Source of the DNA: an uncultured Schlesneria sp. | Lineage (GTDB): Bacteria; Planctomycetota; Planctomycetia; Planctomycetales; Planctomycetaceae | Assembly (NCBI GenBank): GCA_903899985.1 | Contig: CAIULL010000008.1 | Span: 1-64,000 of the forward strand | Length of the DNA stretch: 64,000 bases | Direction: 5' to 3' | In this document: in pieces, positions 35,275 to 45,200 of the stretch | Position numbering within the stretch: the stretch's first letter is position 1 | How the letters are laid out: every line of letters starts with the position of its first letter | The notes under the pieces: generated by a model | What the model saw: the letters and a program-made list of their open reading frames with translations, nothing else | Databases searched by the model: none | Told to the model about the DNA's origin: nothing | Translations under genes and position numbers: made by a program

Positions 35275-36479
35275 TGTACGAAATCCTTCGGATAGGGGTC
35301 CGAAACCGGAATCAGGATGACTGTCCGAAATTTATTCATTGAACTGCTGACACCCGTACTGAAGATCGAACGCGGACGTTTTGGGGGTGGAAACGCGAAC
35401 GAGACTTCGATGGCACGCGGGATTCGGGTCAGCGTGTCGGTATCCCACGTTTCGGCCCAGGTGCGGCCATCAAAGTACCGAATCTGAAAGGCAGTTACTT
35501 CCGGAGCCAGTATCTGGGACTGAGACATTTGAGTTGACGACCCTCCATTCGCTTCGGCAACCTCAACCGCCATCCGGTCCCCCTCGGTCCGCACCAGCCC
35601 ACTCAGCGTGCCAGTCCCTGCCGGGAGAAACGTGTAAGAAACCTGCCGCAGGTCGCTCGTTTGGGTGGAGGTCGCGCTTGCTTGCGTACCTGGCAGCAGA
35701 TCGCGTCTGGGTCGAGCGATACTGATTTCCAATTTCTGATTGGTTCCTCGCACACCCAGACTTTTCGAATTGGGACCCGTCGTTTCGGTGTCTGTTGTCG
35801 TTGTTGAAGTCGTACTTGATGTACTGGAAGCCTGAGAGGCGGCTAAACCAAACGTACTTGAAGAACTCGACGAACCGGACGATCCAGACGAACCCTTTGA
35901 ACCGGAAGAGCCGCCCGACGAACCACGGGAGCCACCCGATGAACCTCCTGAACCACCCGATGAGCCTCCTCCACCGCCTCCTCCACCTCCGCCGCCACTG
36001 CCACCGCCGCCGCCGCCACTCCCACCTCCCGATGAACCTCCTCCGCCGGAGCCACCCGTCGAACCTCCTGAACTGGAACTCCCCGTGGTCGTACCAGACG
36101 AGCTGTCAGTCTCTGACTCGTCGACAGGTGGTGGTGGAACGAACGTGATCGCCCGAATATCCAGTTCAATCTTGTGAATCAGCGCCCGAGCCAGTTGCGC
36201 CCGCTCCATTTCCTCACGGCCACTCGCTGATGCTCGCCACGACTGGTCAATGGCGGCATAAATACCTGCGAGCAACAGGGCAGAAAGCGACAGCGCCAGC
36301 ATCGTTTCCAGCAGAGTAAAACCCGATCGTTGACTTCGCGAGCGTCCTTTGAGCGGTGACAAACGGAAGAATCCCGCCTGGCCAGACGTGTTCAGGGAAA
36401 TCATTGCCAGGAACGATAATCGAGGCGGTGTCGAAACCGTGATGGTATTTCGAACGAAGCCCACATGTCGGCGTATCAT
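35271..36479 (-). CDS. gspJ: Type II secretion minor pseudopilin, GspJ-like with Gly/Ser linker
   Basis: 402 aa. Prepilin motif RSGFTLLETMLALSLSALLLAG lies near residue 50. After the N-terminal helix an about 90-residue low-complexity Gly/Ser segment (GGGSGGG-type, DNA 35870-36120) is inserted, then the globular GspJ domain (LSGLVRTEGDR, QIRYFDGRTWAETWDT, PRAIEVSF). Start ATG at 36477-36479 overlaps the gspI stop by ATGA. The linker is absent from standard GspJ. Confidence 0.83.
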   Translation of the reverse strand: MIRRHVGFVRNTITVSTPPRLSFLAMISLNTSGQAGFFRLSPLKGRSRSQRSGFTLLETMLALSLSALLLAGIYAAIDQSWRASASGREEMERAQLARALIHKIELDIRAITFVPPPPVDESETDSSSGTTTGSSSSGGSTGGSGGGGSSGGGSGGGGGGSGGGGGGGGGGGSSGGSGGSSGGSRGSSGGSSGSKGSSGSSGSSSSSSTFGLAASQASSTSSTTSTTTTDTETTGPNSKSLGVRGTNQKLEISIARPRRDLLPGTQASATSTQTSDLRQVSYTFLPAGTGTLSGLVRTEGDRMAVEVAEANGGSSTQMSQSQILAPEVTAFQIRYFDGRTWAETWDTDTLTRIPRAIEVSFAFPPPKRPRSIFSTGVSSSMNKFRTVILIPVSDPYPKDFVQ

Positions 36480-36916
36480 TGCGTTCTCGCTTCCATCTTT
36501 TCTTCTTCCTGTTTCGTCTGGGTGGCTCCCTGCACGAAGATCGCCTGCTCCCGTGCCCAACGACGCAATGTCACATCAATGCTGGCCAGACGGCTTTTGC
36601 TGCGATGGCTGACCGTCACATCCAGCTGAACCAGCTCTGGCTGACTGCTTGGTGTCACCACCTGGCTCCATGTCCAATTGCTGTCGTCGGGGAAGGGGAC
36701 GTTCGACTTGGCCGCCATTTGCTCGACACCGGCCAGGATTTCATTCAGCTTGGCTTCACAGCGAATCGTGGCTTGCGTCTTCAGTCGAGCCTGCACTGTG
36801 GCACGGCTTCCGTTCCACGCTAATTGGGATAACGCCGCAGCGGCCATGCAGAAAAGTGCCAGAGACAGGACGATTTCCAGCAACGTCAATCCTGATCGGT
36901 GACCGTGACCACTCAT
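36476..36916 (-). CDS. gspI: Type II secretion minor pseudopilin, GspI-like
   Basis: 146 aa. It begins MSGHGHRSGLTLLEIVLSLALF, a short leader with the prepilin peptidase site before Leu-Thr-Leu-Leu-Glu, and a hydrophobic helix, then a small periplasmic domain. The start ATG at 36914-36916 shares its A with the gspH stop (TAATG), so translation is coupled. Assignment as GspI rests on size, operon order and position between H and J. Confidence 0.8.
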   Translation of the reverse strand: MSGHGHRSGLTLLEIVLSLALFCMAAAALSQLAWNGSRATVQARLKTQATIRCEAKLNEILAGVEQMAAKSNVPFPDDSNWTWSQVVTPSSQPELVQLDVTVSHRSKSRLASIDVTLRRWAREQAIFVQGATQTKQEEEKMEARTQ

Positions 36917-37665
36917 TAACGTTTCCCCGCCACAAGTCGTTCGATACTGACCGCACCCGTAAATGCACGGACATGAAGCTTGATATGCTGCATTTTCTGA
37001 TCGGAAACTGTGATTTCCAGATCGGCACCAGACGACCCGTCGGGGTGGAAAAGCACTGGGGTCGACCAATTCGCCCCCGCCAGATCACCCGCATTGGGAA
37101 GACCGTCCAATGATCCGGGCAACAATTTATGTGAGGCGCCTGCACTGGCCGTTGCCGCGGCAGGGGCACCTGTAGTGGTTGGGGCAGCAGCCGTTCTGAA
37201 ATTCACCGAACTGAACGCGATCCCGGCTGGTAGTCGCCCCGCCGCACGAGTCAGCAATGTTGCCCCACCACCCTGACCACCTGCCTGAGAATTGGCATGG
37301 TCAGGTTCGAAGGGGACGACCACATACCGACTACCGTTCGTTTCGCTACAGAACTGGTAAATGATCCCCGATTCAATCGCCCGGATACGCGCACTGGCAA
37401 TTGCCGAGCGAACTCGCTCTGCCGCTCCCGTCAGTTTCTGCTGGCCAAACATTCGCATGACGGAGGGGACGGTCATCCCCGCAAAAATTGCCAGGACCCC
37501 CAAGACCAGCATCACTTCGAGCAGCGTGAATCCGCTTCGGGCGCCACTGTTGTGCGTCGTCGCTCGAACCCGCTTTTGAAACTCAGCCTTGAAATGAGAA
37601 GACACTGGCGGCTGGAAGCACCCACCAGTGACACTCGTTTTCGCAGCTTTCCGTTTCAAAATCAC
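36916..37665 (-). CDS. gspH: Type II secretion pseudopilin, GspH-like
   Basis: 249 aa. GARSGFTLLEVMLVLGVLAIF is the prepilin site and helix, but it comes after an unusually long (about 44 aa) leader if the GTG at 37665 is the start; a later GTG (37605) would shorten it. GspH domain text: RSAIASARIRAIESG, VVPFEPDHAN, and the closing FHPDGSSGADLEITV. An Ala/Gly/Thr-rich insertion lies near residues 160-180. First pseudopilin of the operon, 17 bp after sppA. Confidence 0.8.
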   Translation of the reverse strand: MILKRKAAKTSVTGGCFQPPVSSHFKAEFQKRVRATTHNSGARSGFTLLEVMLVLGVLAIFAGMTVPSVMRMFGQQKLTGAAERVRSAIASARIRAIESGIIYQFCSETNGSRYVVVPFEPDHANSQAGGQGGGATLLTRAAGRLPAGIAFSSVNFRTAAAPTTTGAPAAATASAGASHKLLPGSLDGLPNAGDLAGANWSTPVLFHPDGSSGADLEITVSDQKMQHIKLHVRAFTGAVSIERLVAGKR

Positions 37666-37682
37666 TTTATCCCTGGAATCAA

Positions 37683-39512
37683 TTATTTAATCATCACATG
37701 GTATGGCATCACAGTGAGAAACTTCTCCCGTGCCAACAGATCATACACATCCAGATTCTTTAATTGTGATGAAATCTCGGGCGGAAGCTGATTCAGCCAC
37801 GATTTCGCCATGCCGGCGCCCAATTTTGCGGCGGGATCGATCGGGCCGAACAAGGCTTCAAACGGGCTTGTCGGTTTGGGCAGATTCAAGCGTTCGAGTT
37901 TCGTTTCCGGATCGATTCCGGCCAACTTTTTCGCATGAGCGATGGCGTCGTCCAGTGTCCCCAGTTCGTCGACCAACCCGAGTGACAATGCCTGAACTCC
38001 GGTGTAAACACGGCCGCGAGCCAGTTTTTCCAGTTTTTCGTAGTCCATCTTGCGTCCGGCAGCGGCCTTCTTCGTGAACTGTGCATAGATGTCGTTCATC
38101 ATCTTCTGCATGGCGTCCCGCTCGGTGTCCGTCCACGGCTTCGTCGTGCTGAGGACCCCGGCATTCTTCCCCTTTTGAACGACGCTCGATGTGATCCCGA
38201 CTTTGGCATAGAACTTTTCCAGGGCAATTTTCCCACCGACAACACCGATCGAGCCGGTCAACGTTCCTGGTTCGGCAAAAATTCGATCGGCACCCATGGC
38301 GATGTAATAACCACCACTGGCGGCGGTGTCTCCCATGCTGACGATCAGTGGCTTTTTGCCATCGAGTGTTTCCAGTTCGTGCCACATCAAGTCGCTGGCC
38401 AACGCACTACCGCCAGGACTGTCGACACGCAGCACAACCGCTTTGACCGTCGCATCGTCGCGAGCTTGCCGGATCGCCTTGATCATCGTTGTCGATCCCA
38501 TCGATTCGTCGCCGAAGAAATCGCTCTGGCTGGAACCTGACATGATCGGACCGACAGCACTGATGATCGCAATTTTCGCGTTCGACGATTTGCGAGATGA
38601 TGGTTCAATCCCCATCAGCATATTCATCATCTTGGCCATACCGGAAAAGCCGCTGAAATCGGTATCAAACTTTTTCTTACCGTAACTCCTGGTGTATTTG
38701 ACCTCGACGTCCTTCTGGTCCCCCTTGATCAGCGTTGTGATGTGATCCTCATACCCAACATGATCGATCAGACCAACTTTCTTGGCCTCTTCCGCCGAAA
38801 ACAGACCAGTATCAATAATCGAGGTGACTTGTTCAGCAGTCAGTTTGCGCGAGGCCGAAACCATTTCGACAATCTGACGGAAGTAATCGTCGATGATGGC
38901 TTCCATTTCTTCACGAAATGCAGGACTCATTTCGGAACGACTGTAAGGTTCGGCAGCCGATTTGAATTCGCCTACTCGCAACATCTCAGGTTGAATCGAC
39001 AGCATGTCAAACAGGTTCTTATAGAAGGAGATCTCTGCACGCAGTCCCGGCATCATGACCATCCCTGATTCGGGGATGATGATCTGGTCGCAGGCCGATG
39101 CCAGCAGATAGTCCTTCGTGTCGGCTCCTTCCAGCCACGCATAGACCTTGCGGCCTTTCTGGCGAATTTTTGCGATTCCCGTTCGCAATTCATTCAGCTT
39201 GGCCCAGCCGATATGTGGTCCGTTAATGTGAAGCACAACCGCCTCAAGGTTTTCATCACTCGCCGCCTTCTTCAATCGTTGCAGCACGTCCCCAAGAGTT
39301 TCCACCACTTCGCTGAACAGCCCGCTTCCTCCAGCCCCTTCGGAATAACTTCCCGTGATCTCGATATGAGCCACCGTCAGCTTCTTGTCGGCAGGCTTAT
39401 CGGCGGCCGGCGCCTGATCTTTCTTGACCGTCGCACTGGCATCGGTCGCTGCCTGAGCGAACAGAGTGGAGGCCGTCCCGAGCAGGAAAAGAAATGCGAA
39501 ATACCGGTACAT
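37683..39512 (-). CDS. sppA: Signal peptide peptidase SppA, 67K type
   Basis: 609 aa, a serine protease with a Ser-Lys dyad that degrades cleaved signal peptides in the membrane. Two ClpP-like halves are present. The catalytic Ser is in GDTAASGGYYIAMGADRIF and the Lys in GADTKDYLLASACDQI. The signal/anchor YRYFAFLFLLGTASTLFAQA opens the protein. The ATG at 39510-39512 is fixed by a perfect AGGAGG five bases upstream; the frame could extend 29 codons further but without support. It heads the gspHIJK cluster, which suggests a role in quality control of that export line (inference). Confidence 0.92.
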   Translation of the reverse strand: MYRYFAFLFLLGTASTLFAQAATDASATVKKDQAPAADKPADKKLTVAHIEITGSYSEGAGGSGLFSEVVETLGDVLQRLKKAASDENLEAVVLHINGPHIGWAKLNELRTGIAKIRQKGRKVYAWLEGADTKDYLLASACDQIIIPESGMVMMPGLRAEISFYKNLFDMLSIQPEMLRVGEFKSAAEPYSRSEMSPAFREEMEAIIDDYFRQIVEMVSASRKLTAEQVTSIIDTGLFSAEEAKKVGLIDHVGYEDHITTLIKGDQKDVEVKYTRSYGKKKFDTDFSGFSGMAKMMNMLMGIEPSSRKSSNAKIAIISAVGPIMSGSSQSDFFGDESMGSTTMIKAIRQARDDATVKAVVLRVDSPGGSALASDLMWHELETLDGKKPLIVSMGDTAASGGYYIAMGADRIFAEPGTLTGSIGVVGGKIALEKFYAKVGITSSVVQKGKNAGVLSTTKPWTDTERDAMQKMMNDIYAQFTKKAAAGRKMDYEKLEKLARGRVYTGVQALSLGLVDELGTLDDAIAHAKKLAGIDPETKLERLNLPKPTSPFEALFGPIDPAAKLGAGMAKSWLNQLPPEISSQLKNLDVYDLLAREKFLTVMPYHVMIK

Positions 39513-39831
39513 CAGAACCTCCTGAAAGTTTCGAACAACCCATACGCCGCAGGCTTCCTGTGACGTCAGAGAGAAATCGTCGCAAAAATATTTTGACAAC
39601 CTTTAAGTTGCCAACGTTTCGTCGCGCCGGATTGTCGCACGTCACCACCCGGCCCTTTGGTCCGGTTTGTTGAACTGGCGAGCAACTGACACGCAATGTG
39701 TTCTAGCCAGCACGCCATGATCCGTCCAGCGGAAACAGACTCGCACGACATGGGCACGAGTGTGCTCGACGATGTTGACGAACCATTTTTTGATGGGATT
39801 CATCGGATCCACGAACAATCCGATATCTCAT
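39513..39831. other. Intergenic region, no gene seen
   Basis: 319 bp between the sppA start and the stop of the TIR-TIR-SLOG gene. It should hold the sppA promoter and leader (AGGAGG at 39518-39523 read on the minus strand). No RNA gene, repeat or supported reading frame was recognised. Confidence 0.6.
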
Positions 39832-41970
39832 TCAGCGAATTGTTCGCAGGCCTTTCAGCACCAGATAGATCATTTCGGAAACATGCGGTGTCACGAACAA
39901 ACGACGGTTTTCTTCCGCAGACAGGCCGTTCCCGGCACTTAATGCACTCAGATTGTTGGCACCTGCCGCTTCAAAGATGGATCGCAGGGCGTCGTAGTCA
40001 ATCAGTTCGAGACCGTGTTTCACCGCGCGAGAATTAAAGTCCGTGACTCGTTGTTCATAGGGCGATCTGGCCCTGCCAGGATTTTGAGATCGAAATTCCT
40101 GATCCAGGCGAATCTGGCCATCGAGCGTGATCGATTCAGGTTGACGTCCCTCAACGGCATCAATGATCGCACGGGTACAACCGCCGAAGGCACCGATCAA
40201 GTAGGTTGGCAGGTTCGCTTTCATGGCAAAATAGGCTTCTTCCACCAGACCGGGATATCGACCGGCATAACCGGCAAGCGGGCCTCCCAACAAAATGCGA
40301 GCGTTAATCGTGTTGTGTGGTTCGTTCGGTTTCTTGACTTGCATTGACTCACGCATCGCCATGAAGCAGCGGGTGGCCAGGTATTCATTATCGGCCAGTG
40401 AGAGCGTTGCCGGTGGTGGTTGTTTTGCATCGAGATTCAGTTCAGCGACGAGATCCGCCGGAAGCGCCAGTCGCCGCATGCGGGCATTGGTTTTCAGTCC
40501 CAGCAACGTTTCAGCGGGCTGCGAAATATGAGCGATCCACGCCAGGAAGATTTCGACTCGAAGAGCAGGGTCCTGAGTCTGTTCGCTGTACTGTCGGGCG
40601 AGCCCATGCAGGCGTTCGGTAAATCCCCCTTTACGCGGGTCTCCCCCATAGGCCAGATTCATCCCGCTGGCCAGCAGATACCGAGCGAGTTCATTAAAAG
40701 CGTCTTCAAAATGCGACGGAAGAAACCCAAGTCGCTCTAACTCCACCGCGAACTGAGGCCCCGCTGCGGTTTCGCTCAGTGACAGTCCGATCAACGGAGT
40801 AGTCCCCTGATTGGTGGCGGTCTCGGCTACCAGGAACATGGGAGTGACTAACCGACTGTTCGGGTCACCACTATTGAGTAGCTCAATCTCGTGGTTTCCC
40901 AGCGGCGGATCGGGGTAGACCACGGTACGTGGTGTCGGAGAAGGGGGAACCAGATTGATTAGTTCCGGCGACTGAGACAGGATCAGCGCATCCTTCAGGT
41001 CGACGTCGAACAATTGACCCGTCCGTCGTGCCTGCTTCGGAAAATACTCGGACCGCAAGACTTCAAGCAGCAGGTGCCCGATGATTTCTTCGATGGGGGT
41101 CTCGGACTTGTAACGGAGCGTCGGAACGTTTCCAAGATAGGGGAATGAGCGAGTCTCACTGTGTTCAACATGATCGAGGACCAGAACCGGCCGGCGATAC
41201 TTTTTGGCAAACAGGACTTCTTTCTGACACCATTCCCGGGTGCTGTAAGCATCAGTTTGAAGAATCAGTAAAGCCGACTCTTTGGCTCGCTTTTCGATAT
41301 CGTCCCCAAAGTCGTCAGCATAGAAGATTCCGTTTCGATCGAAGAAGGTGTCGAGTTGCAGTTCGTTTTGCAGAAAGGTCTTGAATTGAAGGGTCAGTTC
41401 TTCGCCATCTTTCTTGGCATGGCTCAAGAAGACCCGGACAGGTGTCTCGATCGGTGCATCTTCCGATTCATAGTTCACAGGGCTTGAACCGCTGAGCAGG
41501 CGGCAAAGATCGTGCACGATTCCAATCAGAAATCGCTGCTTCTGTTGCGAGACCGGCGTCTGACGATTGATCGGCAGAAAATTGCGTTTGCGAAGTTCGG
41601 CATGCAGTGAGAACGCAGCCTGAGACAAATTGACGGGGATCAAACGATGAGCGCCCGCCTTAGCCGCTTGAACCAGCGAATCGGCATACTGTTCCCACCC
41701 ATCATCGCGACCCAGCGTCATCTCATCGTCAACCAGCAACACGACAATGGTATGCTCAGCCTGATCGAAGGGCACGGGTTCGGGAATCAGATTCGAAGCG
41801 GTCGCGGTTCGCAGATAGACAGGAATCCCCAGCCCTCGCGACAGTGGTTCGTTCGCATCACGCGTCAGACGGTCAGACAAGAATGCCGCAAATTCACGCC
41901 CGAGGACGAAATCCGGATGCCAGACCACATAGACAACCAGTTCAGGGCGATAGGTCTTCTGTAGGATCAT
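39832..41970 (-). CDS. TIR-TIR-SLOG fusion protein (predicted immune effector)
   Basis: 712 aa, soluble. Residues 1-160 are a TIR-like domain of divergent type (VVYVVWHPDFVLGREFA; no clear catalytic Glu). Residues 177-305 are a second, canonical bacterial TIR: VRVFLSHAKKDGEEL, then TREWCQKEVLFAKKY, whose Glu251 matches the NADase glutamate of SARM1/ThsB-type TIRs. Residues about 395-610 match a SLOG (LSDAT/TRPM-MHR-like) nucleotide-ligand fold: IGLSLSETA, LAYGGDPRKGGFTERL, ILLGGPLAGYAGRYPGLVEEAY, LIGAFGGC. SLOG domains bind ADPR-type products; in Thoeris ThsA the SLOG binds the TIR product. Having both in one chain implies local production and sensing, or a filament-forming effector. It is 326 bp downstream of the nSTAND gene on the same strand. 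Family assignments are mine by motif; function is inferred. Confidence 0.82.
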   Translation of the reverse strand: MILQKTYRPELVVYVVWHPDFVLGREFAAFLSDRLTRDANEPLSRGLGIPVYLRTATASNLIPEPVPFDQAEHTIVVLLVDDEMTLGRDDGWEQYADSLVQAAKAGAHRLIPVNLSQAAFSLHAELRKRNFLPINRQTPVSQQKQRFLIGIVHDLCRLLSGSSPVNYESEDAPIETPVRVFLSHAKKDGEELTLQFKTFLQNELQLDTFFDRNGIFYADDFGDDIEKRAKESALLILQTDAYSTREWCQKEVLFAKKYRRPVLVLDHVEHSETRSFPYLGNVPTLRYKSETPIEEIIGHLLLEVLRSEYFPKQARRTGQLFDVDLKDALILSQSPELINLVPPSPTPRTVVYPDPPLGNHEIELLNSGDPNSRLVTPMFLVAETATNQGTTPLIGLSLSETAAGPQFAVELERLGFLPSHFEDAFNELARYLLASGMNLAYGGDPRKGGFTERLHGLARQYSEQTQDPALRVEIFLAWIAHISQPAETLLGLKTNARMRRLALPADLVAELNLDAKQPPPATLSLADNEYLATRCFMAMRESMQVKKPNEPHNTINARILLGGPLAGYAGRYPGLVEEAYFAMKANLPTYLIGAFGGCTRAIIDAVEGRQPESITLDGQIRLDQEFRSQNPGRARSPYEQRVTDFNSRAVKHGLELIDYDALRSIFEAAGANNLSALSAGNGLSAEENRRLFVTPHVSEMIYLVLKGLRTIR

Positions 41971-42296
41971 GGTGTCCGATTTCGACGAACTCTTGGTGGA
42001 TTCAACGATTAAGACATCGTCACGGAAATAACATTCCGCATCAAGCGTTCAGCGTTTTTCGGCTTGCGATGGAAAGCTTTGGGGTATTGTTCGCAACGTT
42101 TGATGACGCGATCGACATGAACTCACAACAATATCGCAACAACGATATCGCAAATAGTAACCGTCTTAGAATGCCTTGGCTTCCTGGTTGTTCTCGGAAG
42201 TGATTATCAACGGCTTCCGTTTTGCCGGATCATTCCAATCGTCGACCAGGAAATGAAAACATCGATTCCTTTAACAAGCACTGAATCGTGACTTTT
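41971..42296. other. Leader region of the TIR-TIR-SLOG gene with tandem 14-bp repeats
   Basis: 326 bp without a gene. At 42126-42139 and 42140-42153 lie two adjacent 14-bp repeats (CAACAATATCGCAA and CAACGATATCGCAA, one difference). They are about 156 bp upstream of the start codon, where an operator could sit. Nothing else was recognised. Confidence 0.55.
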
Positions 42297-45200
42297 CTAT
42301 TTATCGTCAGTATTTCTGGAATCGTCGGGTGGTGCACCGGTTTCGTGCCAGATGATGACGTTTGAATCCCTGCTTCCGCTGACGAGCCGATTACCACTTG
42401 GCCCGAAAGCCACGCATGAGACCTCGGCACCGTGTTCCTTTAAAGTCAGTTTCAGCTGACCGGTTAACGCGTCCCACACTTTCACGGAAGTATCACTGCT
42501 CGCGCTGGCAATCCGATTTCCATCAAAACTGATCGCCAGGCCGTTGACATTCTCTACATGCCCATTCAGCGTGAGCAGGGAATTTCCTGTCGACGCGTCC
42601 CAAACTTTCAAGGTTTTGTCAAAGGATCCGCTGACGATCTTCTTGCCATCGGCGCTGAACACCACACACGAGACTTTATCAGTGTGTTCCGTCAGGTTCA
42701 TCTTCGGTTGCCGATCGCCGGAAATCGAGTCCCAGACTTTGATGGTATTGTCCCAACTGCCGCTGACAATCCGTTTCCCGTCGGGGCTGAAGGCAACGCT
42801 TGCGACAGCATCGGAATGTCCCGGCAGTACGAGTAATTCCTGACCATTCGTTGAGTCCCATATTTTCACCGTTTCGTCCAGGCTTCCACTCGCAATCCGC
42901 CCGTCGACACTGAATGCGACACACCAGACTTCATCCGAGTGACCTTTCCAGTCCAATAGTTTTTCACCAGTTATTGAATTCCAGACCTTGATTTTGTTGT
43001 CGTCGCCGCAACTGACGACCCGGCTCCCATCGGCACTGAATGCGACCCCGAAGACCGAGCCGTCGTGAGCCTCGATCCTGATCGCTTCCCGACCACTCGC
43101 CGCATCCCACACCCGAACCGTACCATCCTCGCCGCCGCTTACAATCTGCTTCCGATCCGGGTTGAATGCGACGCTGAAAACCGTTCCAACGTGATTCTCA
43201 AGCGTCAACGTTTCCTGCCTGCTGGCTGTATTCCAAATCTTCATTAAATCGGTACTACAGGTGATAATCGACTTTCCATCTGGACTAAAGCCTGCCTTCA
43301 TGACAGTGTTTTCGTGTGCATTCAATGTGAGCAATAGCACGCCGTTTTCAGCGTCCCAGAGTTTCGCGGTTTTATCCTTACTTCCGCTAATGATTCGCTT
43401 TCCGTCCGGGCTGAACTCGACCTGTCGGATAATGGAGCCGTGCCGTTTCATCGAATGAATGAGTTTGCCGTTCGTGGCGTTAAATGTATTAACCGCCTTG
43501 TCTTGCCCACCACTCACGATCAACTTTCCGTCCGGGCTGAAAGCAACGCTTTCGACGGGCGATGGATTTTTATATGACCACAAAATGTTACCACTTGACG
43601 CGTCCCAAAGCATGATGGTCTCGTCCCAACTACCGCTCGCAACAGAACTGCTGTCTGGACTGAACGACACGCTTCTGACCGAACTCTGATGCTTGGAAAA
43701 CGTCACAATTTCACGACCATTCTTCCTATTCCAAACCTTCGCCGTGCCGTCGTCACTTCCACTTACGATCAATTTTCCGTCAGGACTGCAGGCAACACTC
43801 GTGACTGCTTTTGTATGGCCCCGAAATGTGCTTTTCTCTACTCCGCTTGTCGAATCCCAAACGGTCACGACACCGTTTCGTCCGGCGGTGACGACACTCA
43901 ATCCGTCAGGGCTGAAAGCAACGCTGGCGGCCCCCGTGGAGACAGAGGCGTCTATTTGCGCCAGCAACTTACCGTCGTCCAGGGCCAGGATGACGAGTTT
44001 GCCATCCGTCAAGCCGAATGCCATCTTTTTCGCCGCATGGTCAAGTGCGACTCCGCCAGAAAAAGGGATATCGCCGCTCGGAATCTCATGCTCTACCTTT
44101 GGACGGTCGCTGGAGATGTCCCAAATTTTCACCAGATAGTCCCAACCACTGCTGACGATTTTATTCCCGTCCGCACTGTATGCGACGCTGACGACGAAGC
44201 TTCTATGGCCTGTCCATTTTTCTAATAGTTTGCCGTTTGAGGCGTCCCATTCCCGTACCATATTGGCGGAATCACCGCTGACAATCCGTTTCCCGTCGGG
44301 GCTGAACGCGACGCTGCTTACCTCGAAACTGTGTCCATCCCAGTCATGCAGTTTATCACCACTCGCAGCGTCCCAGACAAAGATATCTCCACCGTAGCAT
44401 CCACAAACGATTTGCGTGCCTTCTTTGTTGAAAGCCACACTTAAAACCCTGTCCTCGGGATCACTCATGGTATGTAATTCCTTACCATTTGATGCGTCCC
44501 AGATCTTCACCGTTTTATCATCGCTACCGGTCGCGATGAACTTGCCATCGGCGCTGAACGCGACGCTCTTGACCGCCGCAGAGTGCCCCTTCAGGTTCAG
44601 GCTTTCCTTTCCATTCCGCACGTACCACACCTTGGCCGTCCCGTCTTCGTTACCGCTGACAATTCGTTTTCCATCAGGGCTGAAGACCACGCTGTAGATT
44701 TTTCCCTCGTGACCTTCAATGGTCCGCACTTCATTGCCATTGGAAGCGTCCCAGATTTTGATGGTATTGTCCTCACTGCCACTTACAATACGCTTACCAT
44801 CCGCACTGAATGCCACGCTTGAGACGGATTGCGCATGTCCTCTCAATGTCATCACTTCCTCGAAAGACACCGCATCCCAGACCTTCACCGTTTTGTCGCG
44901 GCTTCCGCTGGCAACCTGCTTTCCATCAGGACTGATGGCGACGCAATTGACGTAGTTTGTATGGCCACGCAGTGTCTTCTGGTTTTCATTGAAAACGGTC
45001 CAGAGAAAATCGTGTTCCCAACCGCGCAATCTCCATGCAGCGACGTCGAGACTGCGACGTGCAAAGTCAGCATACCCTTCGCCCCACGCAAGCTGGGCCG
45101 ACTCGATTGTCGAGGCGTAGACAAGGCGTTCAGCACGGTCAAGAATTTTTTGTTCTCTTACTTGCGACGCGACGGCCTCCTGCAGTGCATCGTCTGCTTT

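Noticed and set aside
42297-45000. Many open frames on the plus strand opposite the WD40 region
   Set aside because: They mirror the WD40 repeats in reverse; composition repeats with the same period and no ribosome-binding sites or domain motifs support them.
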